Source of the DNA: Streptomyces sp. NBS 14/10
Lineage (GTDB): Bacteria; Actinomycetota; Actinomycetes; Streptomycetales; Streptomycetaceae
Length of the DNA: 64,000 bases
Direction of reading: 5' to 3'
Assembly (NCBI RefSeq): GCF_002224125.1
Contig: NZ_NCSM01000015.1
Span: 148,933 to 212,932 of the forward strand
This document shows positions 41,556-50,573 of this stretch, piece by piece. Numbering within the stretch: position 1 is the stretch's first letter; the number at the start of each line of letters is the position of its first letter. The translations under genes and the position numbers were made by a program. The notes below the pieces were generated by a model. It was not told where the DNA came from and ran no database searches. It saw only the letters and a program-made list of their open reading frames with translations.

Positions 41556-41594
41556 GCTCGACCCCAGCGCGCGGCCCGTCTTGGCCGGCCTCTC

Positions 41595-41770
41595 TTGATC
41601 ACTGGTGGGCGGTCGCCGAAGTCGATCACGCCGGAGAAGGTGCCGTTCGTGGTCAGGACGTCGGCTGGATGCAGGTCGCCGTGGCGCCGGAGACGCGGGC
41701 CTGCCCAGTCCGGCCCGGCGGCGTCTTCCCAGACCGCGTGGACGGCGTCCGGGTCCACTGACGCGGATGC
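41595..41770 (-). pseudogene. Aminoglycoside phosphotransferase-like (APH) fragment
   Basis: Only the catalytic core of an APH/choline-kinase-like protein survives on the minus strand: DPDAVHAVWEDAAGPDWAGPRLRRHGDLHPADVLTTNGTFSGVIDFGDRPPV, with the catalytic HGDLHPxDV and the DFG-like IDFGD motif. The N-lobe and C-terminal helices are missing on both sides. It lies among other decayed genes. Confidence 0.6.
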
Positions 41771-41785
41771 CATTCGGCCGGACGA

Positions 41786-42228
41786 GTGACAGACCTCTCC
41801 GAGGGCGGCAAGCTGTGGCCCCGGGCGAAGGAAGTGGCGGAAGGCTTCGGCCTGCTCGACCACATGCGCACCATGCTCGCCACGGCCCGTAGCCATTCTC
41901 CACCCTCGGGAGGACGAGTTGGTCGTGCGCCAGCACTGGGCTTCGAGCGGCTTCGCGAACACCGACCTCGACTTCATGCTCAAGCAGCACCACATCCGCA
42001 AGATCGTGCTGATCGGTATGCGGGCAAACACTTGTGGACACCACCGCACGCTTCGGTCAGGAGCTGGGCTACCACGTGACCCTCATCCGCGACGCCATCG
42101 CCTCCTTCAGCTGGGAGGAGATGACAGCGACATTCGAGCTGAACGCGCCTCTGTACGCCCATGCCATCCTCACGACAGACGAGTTCGTCGACATCGTGAA
42201 CGGCGGGGCGGGCAAGGGCTCCCCGTAA
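41786..42228 (+). pseudogene. Isochorismatase-like cysteine hydrolase, fragmented
   Basis: Three pieces in different frames resemble an isochorismatase-family hydrolase. First, GGKLWPRAKEVAEGFGLLDHMRTMLATAR (41786-41890). Second, AILHPREDELVVRQHWASSGFANTDLDFMLKQHHIRKIVLIGMRANTC with the catalytic Cys (about 41893-42030). Third, DTTARFGQELGYHVTLIRDAIASFSWEEMTATFELNAPLYAHAILTTDEFVDIV (42034-42228). A stretch between pieces one and two, and the base order near 42030, have been lost. Non-functional as read. Confidence 0.65.
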
Positions 42229-42289
42229 TGCCAGATCGTGTTCTGAGGGTGGTGACCCCTGTGCATGGGACCGATGGAGGAGCCGGTGG

Positions 42290-42819
42290 AGCGCGCGGAG
42301 AGCTGTCCGGGCAGGTCGACCATGTGATGGTCACGGCGGGCAGCCCGTCGTACACCCCCTCGCCGAACTCGACCCGACCGAGGCCGGCCGTGACTTTGGC
42401 GGGCGTATGGCCATGATGCCGGCGGTGGCGAGGGCGGGCTGGGGCAAGGTCAGGGCCGGGGGACGCTGCTGTTCATCGGCGGCACCGGCGGCACCGGCGG
42501 CCGGCGGCCCGCGGCCGGGATGGCCGTGACGGGCGCCCTCACCGCGGCGCTGTCGGCGCTGACCGCCAACCTGGCGCTTGAGGTCGCCCCGGTCCGGGTC
42601 AACCTGATCGCGGCCGGGTTCGTGGACACACCGCTGTCGGCCTCCCTCCTCGGCGATCAACTTGAGGCGCGACTCGAGGAGTTGAGGAAGACGCTGCCCA
42701 TCGGCCGGGTGGTCGGACCGGCGGACGTCGCCGCCCTCGCGCTGCACATCATGGCCAACGGAGCCCTTACCGGCGCCACGTACGACATCGACGGCGGCCG
42801 GCAAGTCGTCGCACACTGA
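42290..42819 (+). pseudogene. Short-chain dehydrogenase, frameshifted remnant
   Basis: The parts are QVDHVMVTAGSP (substrate loop after the Rossmann fold), then in another frame LAELDPTEAGRDFGGRMAMMPAVARAGWGKVRAGG, then GTLLFIGGTGG and a C-terminal run MAVTGALTAALSALTANLALEVAPVRVNLIAAGFVDTPLSASLLG...VGPADVAALALHIMANGALTGATYDIDGGRQVV, the SDR ending. At least two frame changes and the lost NAD-binding N-terminus make it a pseudogene. The Tyr-x-x-x-Lys active site is not seen. Confidence 0.65.
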
Positions 42820-43034
42820 CCGTCCACACGGAAGCGCGACAGTGTCACGAACGCCTCCTGCCGATCCCATATGCCCAGGCCGAGGCCACCCACACGTCCG
42901 GCGAAAGCCCAGGTGAGCGAGCCAGTTCGAGGAACATTTCGACCTCATCGGATGGACGACAAGCTGATCGCCGCCGCAACCCCGCTGTCGGACCTGTCGC
43001 CTATGCTCTGCGCAGCAGACGACCAGAGCGGATC
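42820..43034. other. Intergenic spacer upstream of TPR gene
   Basis: 215 bases after the SDR remnant. No gene, hairpin or repeat recognised; the TPR gene promoter is not obvious. Confidence 0.4.
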
Positions 43035-45980
43035 ATGAATGCGGGGGCACTGGTGGACGGTTCGTCGGGGGTGGACAGCGACTACCAGGCGCATCGGGCG
43101 GCGTTCGCGGTGTTCGCCGAGCAGTGGCGGAAGGGCGACCACCGGGCGGCCCTGGCCGCCGCGCACGCAGTCCACGAGCAGGTGCTCGCCGCCGGGCAGG
43201 TAGACCTGCGCGGCGTGGCGCTGAACTGCGTTGGTCTGGCCCAGTTCGAGCTTGGCGAGTTCACCGCCGCGGTGGAGTCCCACCAGCGCGCCAAGGACCT
43301 GAGCGGGCGGTCCGACGTGCGCGGGTTCGCCGCGCTGCGGGCCAACCTCGCCAGGATCGCGGCCGGCGAATCCGTCGCTTATCCGCAAGTCTGGGAGGCT
43401 GACTCCGCCCCCGGCCAACTGGCCGCGCTCGCCCGCAGCGAGCACCCGCACCTGGCTCCGGCAGCCGGTGTCGAGCTCGGTCGGCTGCTGCGCGGTGAGC
43501 AGCACTTCCTGGCGGCGATCCACGGCTACCAGACCGTGGTCGACTCCGGCCACCCTTGGTTCCGGCCGCGGGCCGCCGCGCCACTGGCCAGGCTGCTGCG
43601 CGAGGCGGGCGACCACGAGGGCGCCTCCCGAGTCCTCGACCACGCCGGCCCCGAGGCCGACGCGCCCGACCTGGTCGATCTCGCGCTGGCCCCGCTGGAC
43701 GAGCCGGAGGCGCCGCCCTTCTGGCTGGCCCCGGTCCGGCCCGGTCTCGACCACTACCGCGCCGGGGACCTGGCCGCCGCCCGTGCCGAGCTGCGCGCCA
43801 CCGCCGCCGGCGACTGGCGTCACGCCGCGCACCAGGCCGGCATCGTGCTCGCCGGTATCGAACTGCGGCACGGCGATCGCACCGCCGCCCGCCAACTCCT
43901 GGGCGACCTGGCCAAGACCGCCGACTTCACTCATGGCCCGCGCGCGGCCGTGGCTCTGGCCATCCTGGACGCCGCCGAGGCCGCGCCTCCGGACACCGCC
44001 ACGACCGTCGGCCCGGTCAGCGCGCTCGCCCGCTACCTGACCCGCGACCAGGACGTACTGGCCGGCCTGGAAGCACTGGCCCAGGGTCAACACCCGTTGG
44101 CCGGGGTGTTCGCTGCCCTGCTCGGCGACCTGCTCGACGACGGCCGGCCTGGGTCGGGAGCGGCCCACTGGCAGGCCACGGCTGTGCGGTCCGAGGACAG
44201 GTTGGCGGCCGGCTACACCGCCTACCTGACCGCCATCAACCTGACGATGTGGGACAACACCGAACGCGTCGTGGACGCGCTCGCCGAAGCCTACGAATCC
44301 GCGCCCGCCGTACTGCCCTGGGCCGCCGTCCGGCTCGGCGAGGCGGGCCTGACCAACGGCTATGGGAGCGGCGACAGCCAGTCCTTCTTCACGGACGTGC
44401 TCGAGACAAGCCACCGCGCGCTCGTGCCCCGCGCCGCGGCCGGGCTGTTCAACTCCTCGCCGGCGGACAGCTGGTCGGCGGAAGAGCGGTACGAGCTGGC
44501 CGAGGAACTGCTGACCGGCGACCTGCCCGCCGTGGCGGTTGCGTCGCTCGCCTGGCTGGCGGCCGAGAAGCTGATCACCTATGAGGACGATCTGGACGGC
44601 GGACGGGAGGCGCTGGAGCGGATTCCCGAGTCCGATCCCGAGTTCGGTGCCCCGGCGCTGGCCGTACGGCTGCTGCTGGACGAGGACGTCGACGGCATGC
44701 GGTCGGTGTTCGAGCGGCTGGCCCGGTGGGACGACCGATCGCTGGACATAGCCTCCGAGTGCTGCATGTCGGTGCTCTGGAAGCTGCCCGACGAGTCGGC
44801 CGTCGCCCGGCGGGCCCTCCTTGTGCTGGCCGACCTTGGCGACCAGAGCACACCCTTGGCCTACAAGGTGTCGGAGCGGTTGATCAAAGTCTGTCAGATC
44901 CAGCACGATCTGGACGGCGAACTGGTCGCCAGGGAGGCGTCGAACCTGCGCCGCGGCGGCCCCCCGGGCGGCGGGGTGCTGGCGGCCGCCCGCCGCTTCT
45001 ACCTTGCCGGTGACCTCGACCAGGCGATTGAGCTGTACCAACGGGTCAACACCGAGGACTTCCCGGAGGCGCGCAGCAAGGCGGCCGTCGACCTCGGCGT
45101 GCTGTTCCGGCACCAGGGCAGGCACGAGGAGGCCCAGGAGTTGCTGGCGGCCGACGTTCATCCGGAGCACTGCTTCAAGCTGGGCACCGATCTGGAACGC
45201 GCGGGGCGGATCGACGAGGCCATCCTCGCCTGGGGGCTGATCGCCGACACCGACGACATCACCTGGGCGGTCCGTGCCAACTGCTACCTGGGCAAGGCGC
45301 ACGCGGACCGAGGTGAGACCGACGCGGCGATCGCGGCCTACCAGCGGGCCGGTGCGACCCAGGACTCCTTCTCCCGCGGCATGGCCTGGTACGAACTTGG
45401 CTGTCTGTACCAGGACCAGGGGAATCTCGCGTTGGCCAAGGAGGCCCAACAGCGCGGTGCCGACGTCGGGGCCAGGCTGGGGGAGGACGGCGAAACGGTC
45501 GTCGGCGTGTGCCGTCTACGGTTGGCCCAACTGGCGACGCTGTCCGGCGACACCGAGGAAGCCCGGCGCCGCTACCTGGACATGGTCGACAACGCCGATC
45601 GGGGTACGGCCGCGATGGGGGCGATGATGCTGGGCGGCGACGCCAAGGACCGCCGGGACGTGGCCGCGGCGCGGCGCTGGTATCAGTGGGTGATCGACTC
45701 CGGCGATATGTTCCAGCGGGAGCTCGCGCTGGCCTACCTCGGCGAGCTGTATTACTGGATCGGCGACCGAGACCAGTCACGTGAGTTCTACCAGCGCACC
45801 CTCGACTCCACCGGGAGCAATCCGGATCTGGTCGCCGAGGCCGCCTACCGGCTCGGCGAGATGGCCGGCCAGGACGGCGACACTGATCAGGCCGTGCGGT
45901 ACCTGGAGCGGGCGCGGGACACCGGGGACGCCACCTTCGGCCCCCAGGCCGGCCAGCTGCTGGGCCGCCTGACCGGATGA
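43035..45980 (+). CDS. Large TPR-repeat protein
   Basis: 981 residues, all helical, built of tandem tetratricopeptide repeats with the W-LG-Y-G-A-F-A-P pattern. Early repeats are degenerate (AFAVFAEQWRKGDHRAALAAAHAVHEQVL; NCVGLAQFELGEFTAAVESHQRAKDL). The C-terminal third holds regular repeats (NCYLGKAHADRGETDAAIAAYQRAGATQDSFSRGMAWYELGCLYQDQGNLALAKEAQQRGAD; LAYLGELYYWIGDRDQSREFYQRTLDST; EAAYRLGEMAGQDGDTDQAVRYLERARDTGD). No enzyme, signal peptide or membrane domain is evident. It is probably a scaffold or sensor for protein-protein contact. It stands alone on its strand. Confidence 0.8.
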   Translation: MNAGALVDGSSGVDSDYQAHRAAFAVFAEQWRKGDHRAALAAAHAVHEQVLAAGQVDLRGVALNCVGLAQFELGEFTAAVESHQRAKDLSGRSDVRGFAALRANLARIAAGESVAYPQVWEADSAPGQLAALARSEHPHLAPAAGVELGRLLRGEQHFLAAIHGYQTVVDSGHPWFRPRAAAPLARLLREAGDHEGASRVLDHAGPEADAPDLVDLALAPLDEPEAPPFWLAPVRPGLDHYRAGDLAAARAELRATAAGDWRHAAHQAGIVLAGIELRHGDRTAARQLLGDLAKTADFTHGPRAAVALAILDAAEAAPPDTATTVGPVSALARYLTRDQDVLAGLEALAQGQHPLAGVFAALLGDLLDDGRPGSGAAHWQATAVRSEDRLAAGYTAYLTAINLTMWDNTERVVDALAEAYESAPAVLPWAAVRLGEAGLTNGYGSGDSQSFFTDVLETSHRALVPRAAAGLFNSSPADSWSAEERYELAEELLTGDLPAVAVASLAWLAAEKLITYEDDLDGGREALERIPESDPEFGAPALAVRLLLDEDVDGMRSVFERLARWDDRSLDIASECCMSVLWKLPDESAVARRALLVLADLGDQSTPLAYKVSERLIKVCQIQHDLDGELVAREASNLRRGGPPGGGVLAAARRFYLAGDLDQAIELYQRVNTEDFPEARSKAAVDLGVLFRHQGRHEEAQELLAADVHPEHCFKLGTDLERAGRIDEAILAWGLIADTDDITWAVRANCYLGKAHADRGETDAAIAAYQRAGATQDSFSRGMAWYELGCLYQDQGNLALAKEAQQRGADVGARLGEDGETVVGVCRLRLAQLATLSGDTEEARRRYLDMVDNADRGTAAMGAMMLGGDAKDRRDVAAARRWYQWVIDSGDMFQRELALAYLGELYYWIGDRDQSREFYQRTLDSTGSNPDLVAEAAYRLGEMAGQDGDTDQAVRYLERARDTGDATFGPQAGQLLGRLTG

Positions 45981-46520
45981 TGCCACCGACTTCGGCAGCC
46001 TGAGCATCGCGCGTCGGGTCCCGGCGGGGTCGATGGTGATGCCGTTCCGGTGTTCTGTCGTCGTATTCGAGGATGTCGTACTCGTCGTCCAGTGCGGCGA
46101 GACGTTCGGCCAGCGGCAGCTCGTGCCCGAAGCGCTGGTGCCGGAAGGCCAGCTCGCGTGGTGTCAGCTCGCCGGCCAGCATCCAGGCGGCGTGCCGCCG
46201 GGTCCGCATGCCAGTACGGGTGAACCGCTCCCGACCTGCAACGCCGATCTGCCTTCCAGAACGGAGGGAGCGTGAAAGTGAGCGAGTCAACCCGGCGCCG
46301 ACCGCAGCCTGTCCGCTGAGGCAGGCGAAGCGTTACCGTCGGGTAGCTGGGGTGGTTCGTCACCACCGCGGTGACAGTGGCCACGAGGACGGTCCACGCG
46401 GACCAGCGGGGCGCCACCCACCCGGCCACCGGTTCGACCGAACCATTTCCTGGACTTCCGTTCAGCCGACGTACCGGGTCGTGGGGGTGCAGATGCCGAC
46501 GCAGCAACAAGGGGAACGAC
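45981..46520. other. 540-base region without an intact gene, upstream of tRNA-Trp
   Basis: Between the TPR gene and the tRNA. On the minus strand, 46050-46210 encodes a gene-like stretch (RRHAAWMLAGELTPRELAFRHQRFGHELPLAERLAALDDEYDILEYDD). It has the actinobacterial codon pattern but no family match, and its frame runs on antisense to the TPR gene without a stop. It may be a fragment of a helical protein. The remainder shows nothing. Confidence 0.4.
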
Positions 46521-46598
46521 TGGCAGGGGCGGCAGGATTTGAACCTGCGGCGCGCGGGTTTGGAGTCCGCTGCTCTGGCCGGGCTGAGCTACGCCCCT
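46521..46598 (-). tRNA. tRNA-Trp (anticodon CCA) with encoded CCA and a stem mismatch
   Basis: A 78-base cloverleaf on the minus strand. The acceptor AGGGGCG/CGCCCCT pairs fully, with discriminator G and an encoded CCA. The D-arm is GCTC...GAGC, the anticodon loop is CTCCAAA, and the T-arm is GCAGG-TTCAAAT-CCTGC. The anticodon stem GCGGA/CCCGC has an A31-C39 mismatch at the base next to the loop; typical tRNA-Trp has a perfect pair there. It lies in an accessory-like context next to broken genes and could be a second, degenerate tRNA-Trp copy or an integration target. Otherwise apparently functional. Confidence 0.85.
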
Positions 46599-46806
46599 TT
46601 GACACGGCCACTCTGGCACCCACCAACCGTAATCTGCCACGGATTTTTACGTAGGCGAGTACTGGACGGCGACCAACTACCCTCCCCTACGAGCACAGCA
46701 GGAGGACCCAAGGCAGGCCAGGCGGCCTTGCGCCGTACGCCGATGCCGGTCCGTCGGTCCGTGGGACGGGCGGTGGCGCAGCCGGAGACGCGGCGGAGGG
46801 TCGGTG

Positions 46807-47568
46807 TCAGGAGGGTTTGCGGGCCTCGATGAGGAACCGCGCGGTGTGGGCGATGAACGGCCCCTCGCTCTGGATCTGGTCATGCAGTTGCCGCAGCCGG
46901 GTCCGGTACTGGTCGACGGTGAACCCGGGCACCATCCAGATCACCTTCCGGAGGAAGTAGATCACCGCGCCGATGTCGAAGAACTCGGTGCGAAGCGACT
47001 CCGAGCGCAGGTCCACGACCTCCAGCCCGGCTGCCTCGGCCGCCTGGCGGGCGTCGTCGGGGTGGCGCTTGCGGCGCACCTCCTCTGGCTGCGGGCCGAG
47101 GAAGTACTCCACCAGCTCGAAGATGCTGGCTGGGCCGACCTGTTGGGAAAAGTATGTGCCGCCTGGCCGGAGCACCCGGGAGATTTCCTCCCACCAGACG
47201 GTTACCGGGTGTCGGCTGACCACCAGGTCGAATGCCTCGTCGGCGAACGGCAGCGGCGGCTCGTCCTCGTCTGCGACGACCACCACGCCCAGCGGATGCA
47301 GCAGCCGGGTGGCCTTGGCCACGTTCGGCGGCCAGGACTCAGTGGCCACCGCCAGCGGCGGCAGCTTCGGCACCCCGGCCAGCACCTCCCCGCCACCGGT
47401 CTGAATGTCCAACGCGGCCGAGGCCCGCGCCATCCGCTCACCCATCATGTGCTGGTAGCCCCACGACGGGCGCTGCTCGGTGGCCCGTCCCTGGAGCCAG
47501 GAGAAATCCCAACCCTCAACCGGGGCCGACTCCGCCTCCGTCACCAGATCCTCAAACGTGTGCACCAT
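46807..47568 (-). CDS. Class I SAM-dependent methyltransferase
   Basis: A 253-residue methyltransferase. Motif I is degraded but visible (SAALDIQTGGGEVLAGVP). The rest follows with HPLGVVVVADEDEPPLPFADEAFDLVVSRHPVTVWWEEISRVLRPGGTYFSQQVGP, where the acidic residue after strand 2 is not obvious and the LRPGGTYF strand is typical. It resembles actinobacterial SAM methyltransferases whose N-terminus contains a WLQGRATEQRPSWGY helix. Substrate unknown. It starts at ATG 47568 and stands alone. Confidence 0.8.
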   Translation of the reverse strand: MVHTFEDLVTEAESAPVEGWDFSWLQGRATEQRPSWGYQHMMGERMARASAALDIQTGGGEVLAGVPKLPPLAVATESWPPNVAKATRLLHPLGVVVVADEDEPPLPFADEAFDLVVSRHPVTVWWEEISRVLRPGGTYFSQQVGPASIFELVEYFLGPQPEEVRRKRHPDDARQAAEAAGLEVVDLRSESLRTEFFDIGAVIYFLRKVIWMVPGFTVDQYRTRLRQLHDQIQSEGPFIAHTARFLIEARKPS

Positions 47569-47805
47569 GTCTGAATCGTCCCAGGTCAGCCATCAGCCAG
47601 CGACTGAATATCACTGTCCTGACGCATGGGATGGCCCGCGGAGAGGACATACGACCTGCCGACGCACGTCGCCGACGACCGACTCACCTCTTGCCGAGGT
47701 CCGCCCTTGACCGAGCACGGCGCGTTCCCGGGATGGGGTGTTTTCGCGAAGCAAGCACTTGGACTGGACTTTAGCGTGTCACGGCCAGGCGTGGCTTGTA
47801 TCGTG

Positions 47806-50154
47806 TCAGGAGCCGAAGATCAGGTCGGTTCCGGTGCTGTCGAGCCATTCCCAGTACTGTTTGTGGTCATCGAGCTGCCATTCCTTGAACGCCCAGTGTG
47901 CGACGGTGGGGTTGCCGCCGCTGTCGAGCATGTCCAGGTCGAGCACATAGGTGTCGTAGTTGGCGCTGCCGACGGCGTGGACGAATCGATCCGGTGGGAA
48001 TCCGTCGAGGCGTTCGGCTACTGCCCTCCAGCTGTCGTCGGCGAAGAATTCCAGGGTGTTGCAGTCGAGACCGCCGCCCATGCGCTCCCAGCCGTTGTCC
48101 AGGCTGTGATGGATTGCCCAGATGTCACGGATCGGTCGGGGAATCGGGCCGGCCAGCAGTGGCACGACGGCCGTCGGGTCGGCGACATGCGGAGCGGAGC
48201 CGACCACGACAGACAGGTAGTAATCCTGTGCCGGGTCGGCGAAGCGGTCGAGGGAGTCCGGTATGTCGGCGAGCCGCTCGGATCTGTTGTTGTCGTGTTT
48301 CCAGGTGAGGTAGCCGAGGGCGGGTGTGCCGTTCTCGTCGATCAGCAGGATCAGGCCAAGGGTCCGGTCGTGGACGGTGGTGACGAACCGGGGGGCAAAC
48401 CTGGCGACGGGCGCCCACACCCGGGTCAGCGCCTCTGTCAGGCCGGCGCCAGGTGGGATTCCCCACGGGTTGTCCGGGAACGGAATGTCCCCGACACCGC
48501 CGCACAGGAGCAGGCCTACCACGGTCGAATGCCCACGGTCGGGACCGCTGCTGATGATCTCCTGGACCAGGTCGAGGCGCCGGCCCGCCAGCATCGCCCG
48601 TTCAACCTGACCTCGCCGGGCATAGTCGTCCCCGGCGGCGTGGAACGCGGCGCGCAGGTCGGCCGCCACGACGTCTGAGACAGGGGTTGCCTGTGCATCA
48701 CGCCTGGTGAATGGAGACGTGGTGTTTTCGGGGCACGGCTCATCGGGGGTGTGCGTACCCACGCCCTCGAAGGTGACGCCGGGTGCCTGTTCGGGTAGGT
48801 CACCGAGGTCGGTGATCGGGGTTCGGCGCAGGTTGACGAAGTGCAACGCGGGCAGGGTGGTGACCACTGTCAGATCCCGGACCGGGCAGCCGACCAGGCC
48901 GAGCACTTCCAGCGTCGCCATTCCCGACAACGGCGACAGGTCACTCACCCGCGTCCGGTAGACGTACAGACGGGTCAGGCATAGTCCGGACAGTGGGGTG
49001 AGGTCGGACAGCGGGCCGTCGCAGACGGACAGGTCGGACAGCCGCGTCAGATCGGTCAGAGGTGCGATGTCGGTGACATGGGTGTGCTCCAGCCGCAGGT
49101 TTCGCAGCTGAGTGAGCTGGGCGAGCGGAGTGATGTCGCGGACCGGGGCATCGATCGACAGGTCCTGTAGTGCCCGGGCCGGACGCAGGACCGAGGCGAG
49201 CGCCACCAGGTCGACCGAGACACTTGAGTGCACAGACAGCCACCGCAGGTTGTGCAGCTGCCCCAGTGGTGTCAGATCAGCAGGCCGGTGCAGCGTCAGA
49301 CTCAGCCCGTCCACCGCCTCGAGCGCCTCCCGGGGGATCGGGCCGTTGCTGACGCCGGTCTTGGATCGGATGGCCCATTCGACGCTGCGCTCGGGGGGCA
49401 GGCTGACATCGTGGCGTGGAGCCCGAGCGTACGCGTACCGGGCGGGGTTGCCCCTCGAGGGGTAGGCGCGCTGCTCGTCGGGGGACAGGTTCGCCTTCCA
49501 CCACTCATAGTCCCGTTCCTCGGCCGCCAGCCGGGCTTGTTCGAGACGCCGGCGCGCCTGCTCTCGAGGCGAGACGCGCGGCTCGTCAAGCTGCTCGCCG
49601 AAGATGGCGGCGAGGACGCGCTCTTCAGGGTTGGCCCCACATTCGGGAAATCGGACACGCTGATCCCGGACCGCGAGGGTACCCGGTTGCCAGAACGCGG
49701 CGTCACTGGCGATGACCTGCCTGACCTCGTCGATCGGCAGCGAGGCGAGCTGCCGATCGAACTGCACCAGGGCGGCTTGCATGCGTTCCTTTGCCCGGGT
49801 CTGCGTCTCGTCCCGGTGGGCCAGGTAGGCGCCCCACTCGCGTGCCAGGTCGGTCTCGGGTGCGTCGACGCGTTCCAGGAAGAACGTGAACGCCTCCGCT
49901 GCAGCGAGCCGGTCATGCTCCGCGACGATCTGTTCACGCATTGAGGCGTGAAAGCTGCTGGCGGCATCCGTGGTGCCTAGTTTTTCTGGCGGTGCGGCTC
50001 CGGCGATGCGAACCTGGTCGACGTGCAGGTCCAGCGGTATCTGCCGGTGGAATATGGTGACTTGAACCCGCACCTGGTCGCCGATGTGGGAGATGAGAAC
50101 CGCCGGCAGACCTGCGAACGGGCCGTCAGCCACCTCGACCTGCATCTCGTCCAT
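47806..50154 (-). CDS. KOW-LRR fusion protein with SUKH-like C-terminus
   Basis: 782 residues from ATG 50154 (GGAGG about 13 bases upstream). Residues 1-50 resemble a NusG-type KOW domain (MQVEVADGPFAGLPAVLISHIGDQVRVQVTIFHRQIPLDLHVDQVRI). A helical region with a fork-head-like acidic start follows. Residues about 300-460 are SDS22-type leucine-rich repeats (LTPLGQLHNLRWLSV, DITPLAQLTQLRNLRLE, DIAPLTDLTRLSDLSV, DLTPLSGLCLTRLYVYRT, DLSPLSGMATLEVLGL). The C-terminus (WAIHHSLDNGW to LDSTGTDLIF) recalls SUKH-type (SMI1/KNR4) proteins. It probably binds nucleic acid or ribosome parts and proteins; function unknown. Confidence 0.65.
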   Translation of the reverse strand: MDEMQVEVADGPFAGLPAVLISHIGDQVRVQVTIFHRQIPLDLHVDQVRIAGAAPPEKLGTTDAASSFHASMREQIVAEHDRLAAAEAFTFFLERVDAPETDLAREWGAYLAHRDETQTRAKERMQAALVQFDRQLASLPIDEVRQVIASDAAFWQPGTLAVRDQRVRFPECGANPEERVLAAIFGEQLDEPRVSPREQARRRLEQARLAAEERDYEWWKANLSPDEQRAYPSRGNPARYAYARAPRHDVSLPPERSVEWAIRSKTGVSNGPIPREALEAVDGLSLTLHRPADLTPLGQLHNLRWLSVHSSVSVDLVALASVLRPARALQDLSIDAPVRDITPLAQLTQLRNLRLEHTHVTDIAPLTDLTRLSDLSVCDGPLSDLTPLSGLCLTRLYVYRTRVSDLSPLSGMATLEVLGLVGCPVRDLTVVTTLPALHFVNLRRTPITDLGDLPEQAPGVTFEGVGTHTPDEPCPENTTSPFTRRDAQATPVSDVVAADLRAAFHAAGDDYARRGQVERAMLAGRRLDLVQEIISSGPDRGHSTVVGLLLCGGVGDIPFPDNPWGIPPGAGLTEALTRVWAPVARFAPRFVTTVHDRTLGLILLIDENGTPALGYLTWKHDNNRSERLADIPDSLDRFADPAQDYYLSVVVGSAPHVADPTAVVPLLAGPIPRPIRDIWAIHHSLDNGWERMGGGLDCNTLEFFADDSWRAVAERLDGFPPDRFVHAVGSANYDTYVLDLDMLDSGGNPTVAHWAFKEWQLDDHKQYWEWLDSTGTDLIFGS

Positions 50155-50573
50155 GGCGGGCTCGTCCCTCCGGAAGGTATGTGAGCGGTTGCGCAACGGT
50201 CGATGTTGTACCACCCGGCGAGGACAGCCCCCAGCATGGCCAGCACTCGGCAATCGTCCAAGCCACCAAGTGAGCACACCACCACCCCGGCTGGGCGGGG
50301 GGCTCCGCGAAGCCCGAGAGACCTTGAAGCGGCCGTTCGATTCCGGACCGCGAGCCGGGGGCACCCCCCGCCGTAGTACACCGGGTGTGATCGAGACGCC
50401 TCCCCGCGATCAATGCCAGAGTCCGCTGAACGGGGACTTTCCAGTCTGGGCCACGGCTCGATGCGAGTGCCTGAACGGTGCCTGCGGCAGCTGCGAGGGG
50501 AGCGGAGCAGCACGGCCATCGCCTCCAATAAAAGCTTTTGCGCGTGTCGCCGTCCTGATGATGGGGTGACACG
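50155..50573. other. 419-base intergenic region between divergent genes
   Basis: Between the KOW-LRR gene and the plus-strand phosphotransferase. No gene resemblance. A GC-rich block lies around 50340-50375 (CCGGGGGCACCCCCCGCC) and an AATAAAAGC patch at 50526-50534 that could be part of a promoter. Nothing decisive is visible. Confidence 0.35.

Noticed and set aside
42945..45449. 834-codon minus-strand frame across the TPR gene
   Set aside because: The TPR frame has clear repeats on the plus strand; the opposite frame is a composition artefact of high GC.
46050..46210. Minus-strand coding-like stretch near the tRNA
   Set aside because: Codon pattern is gene-like but no stop, ribosome site or family; kept only as a remark on the region.
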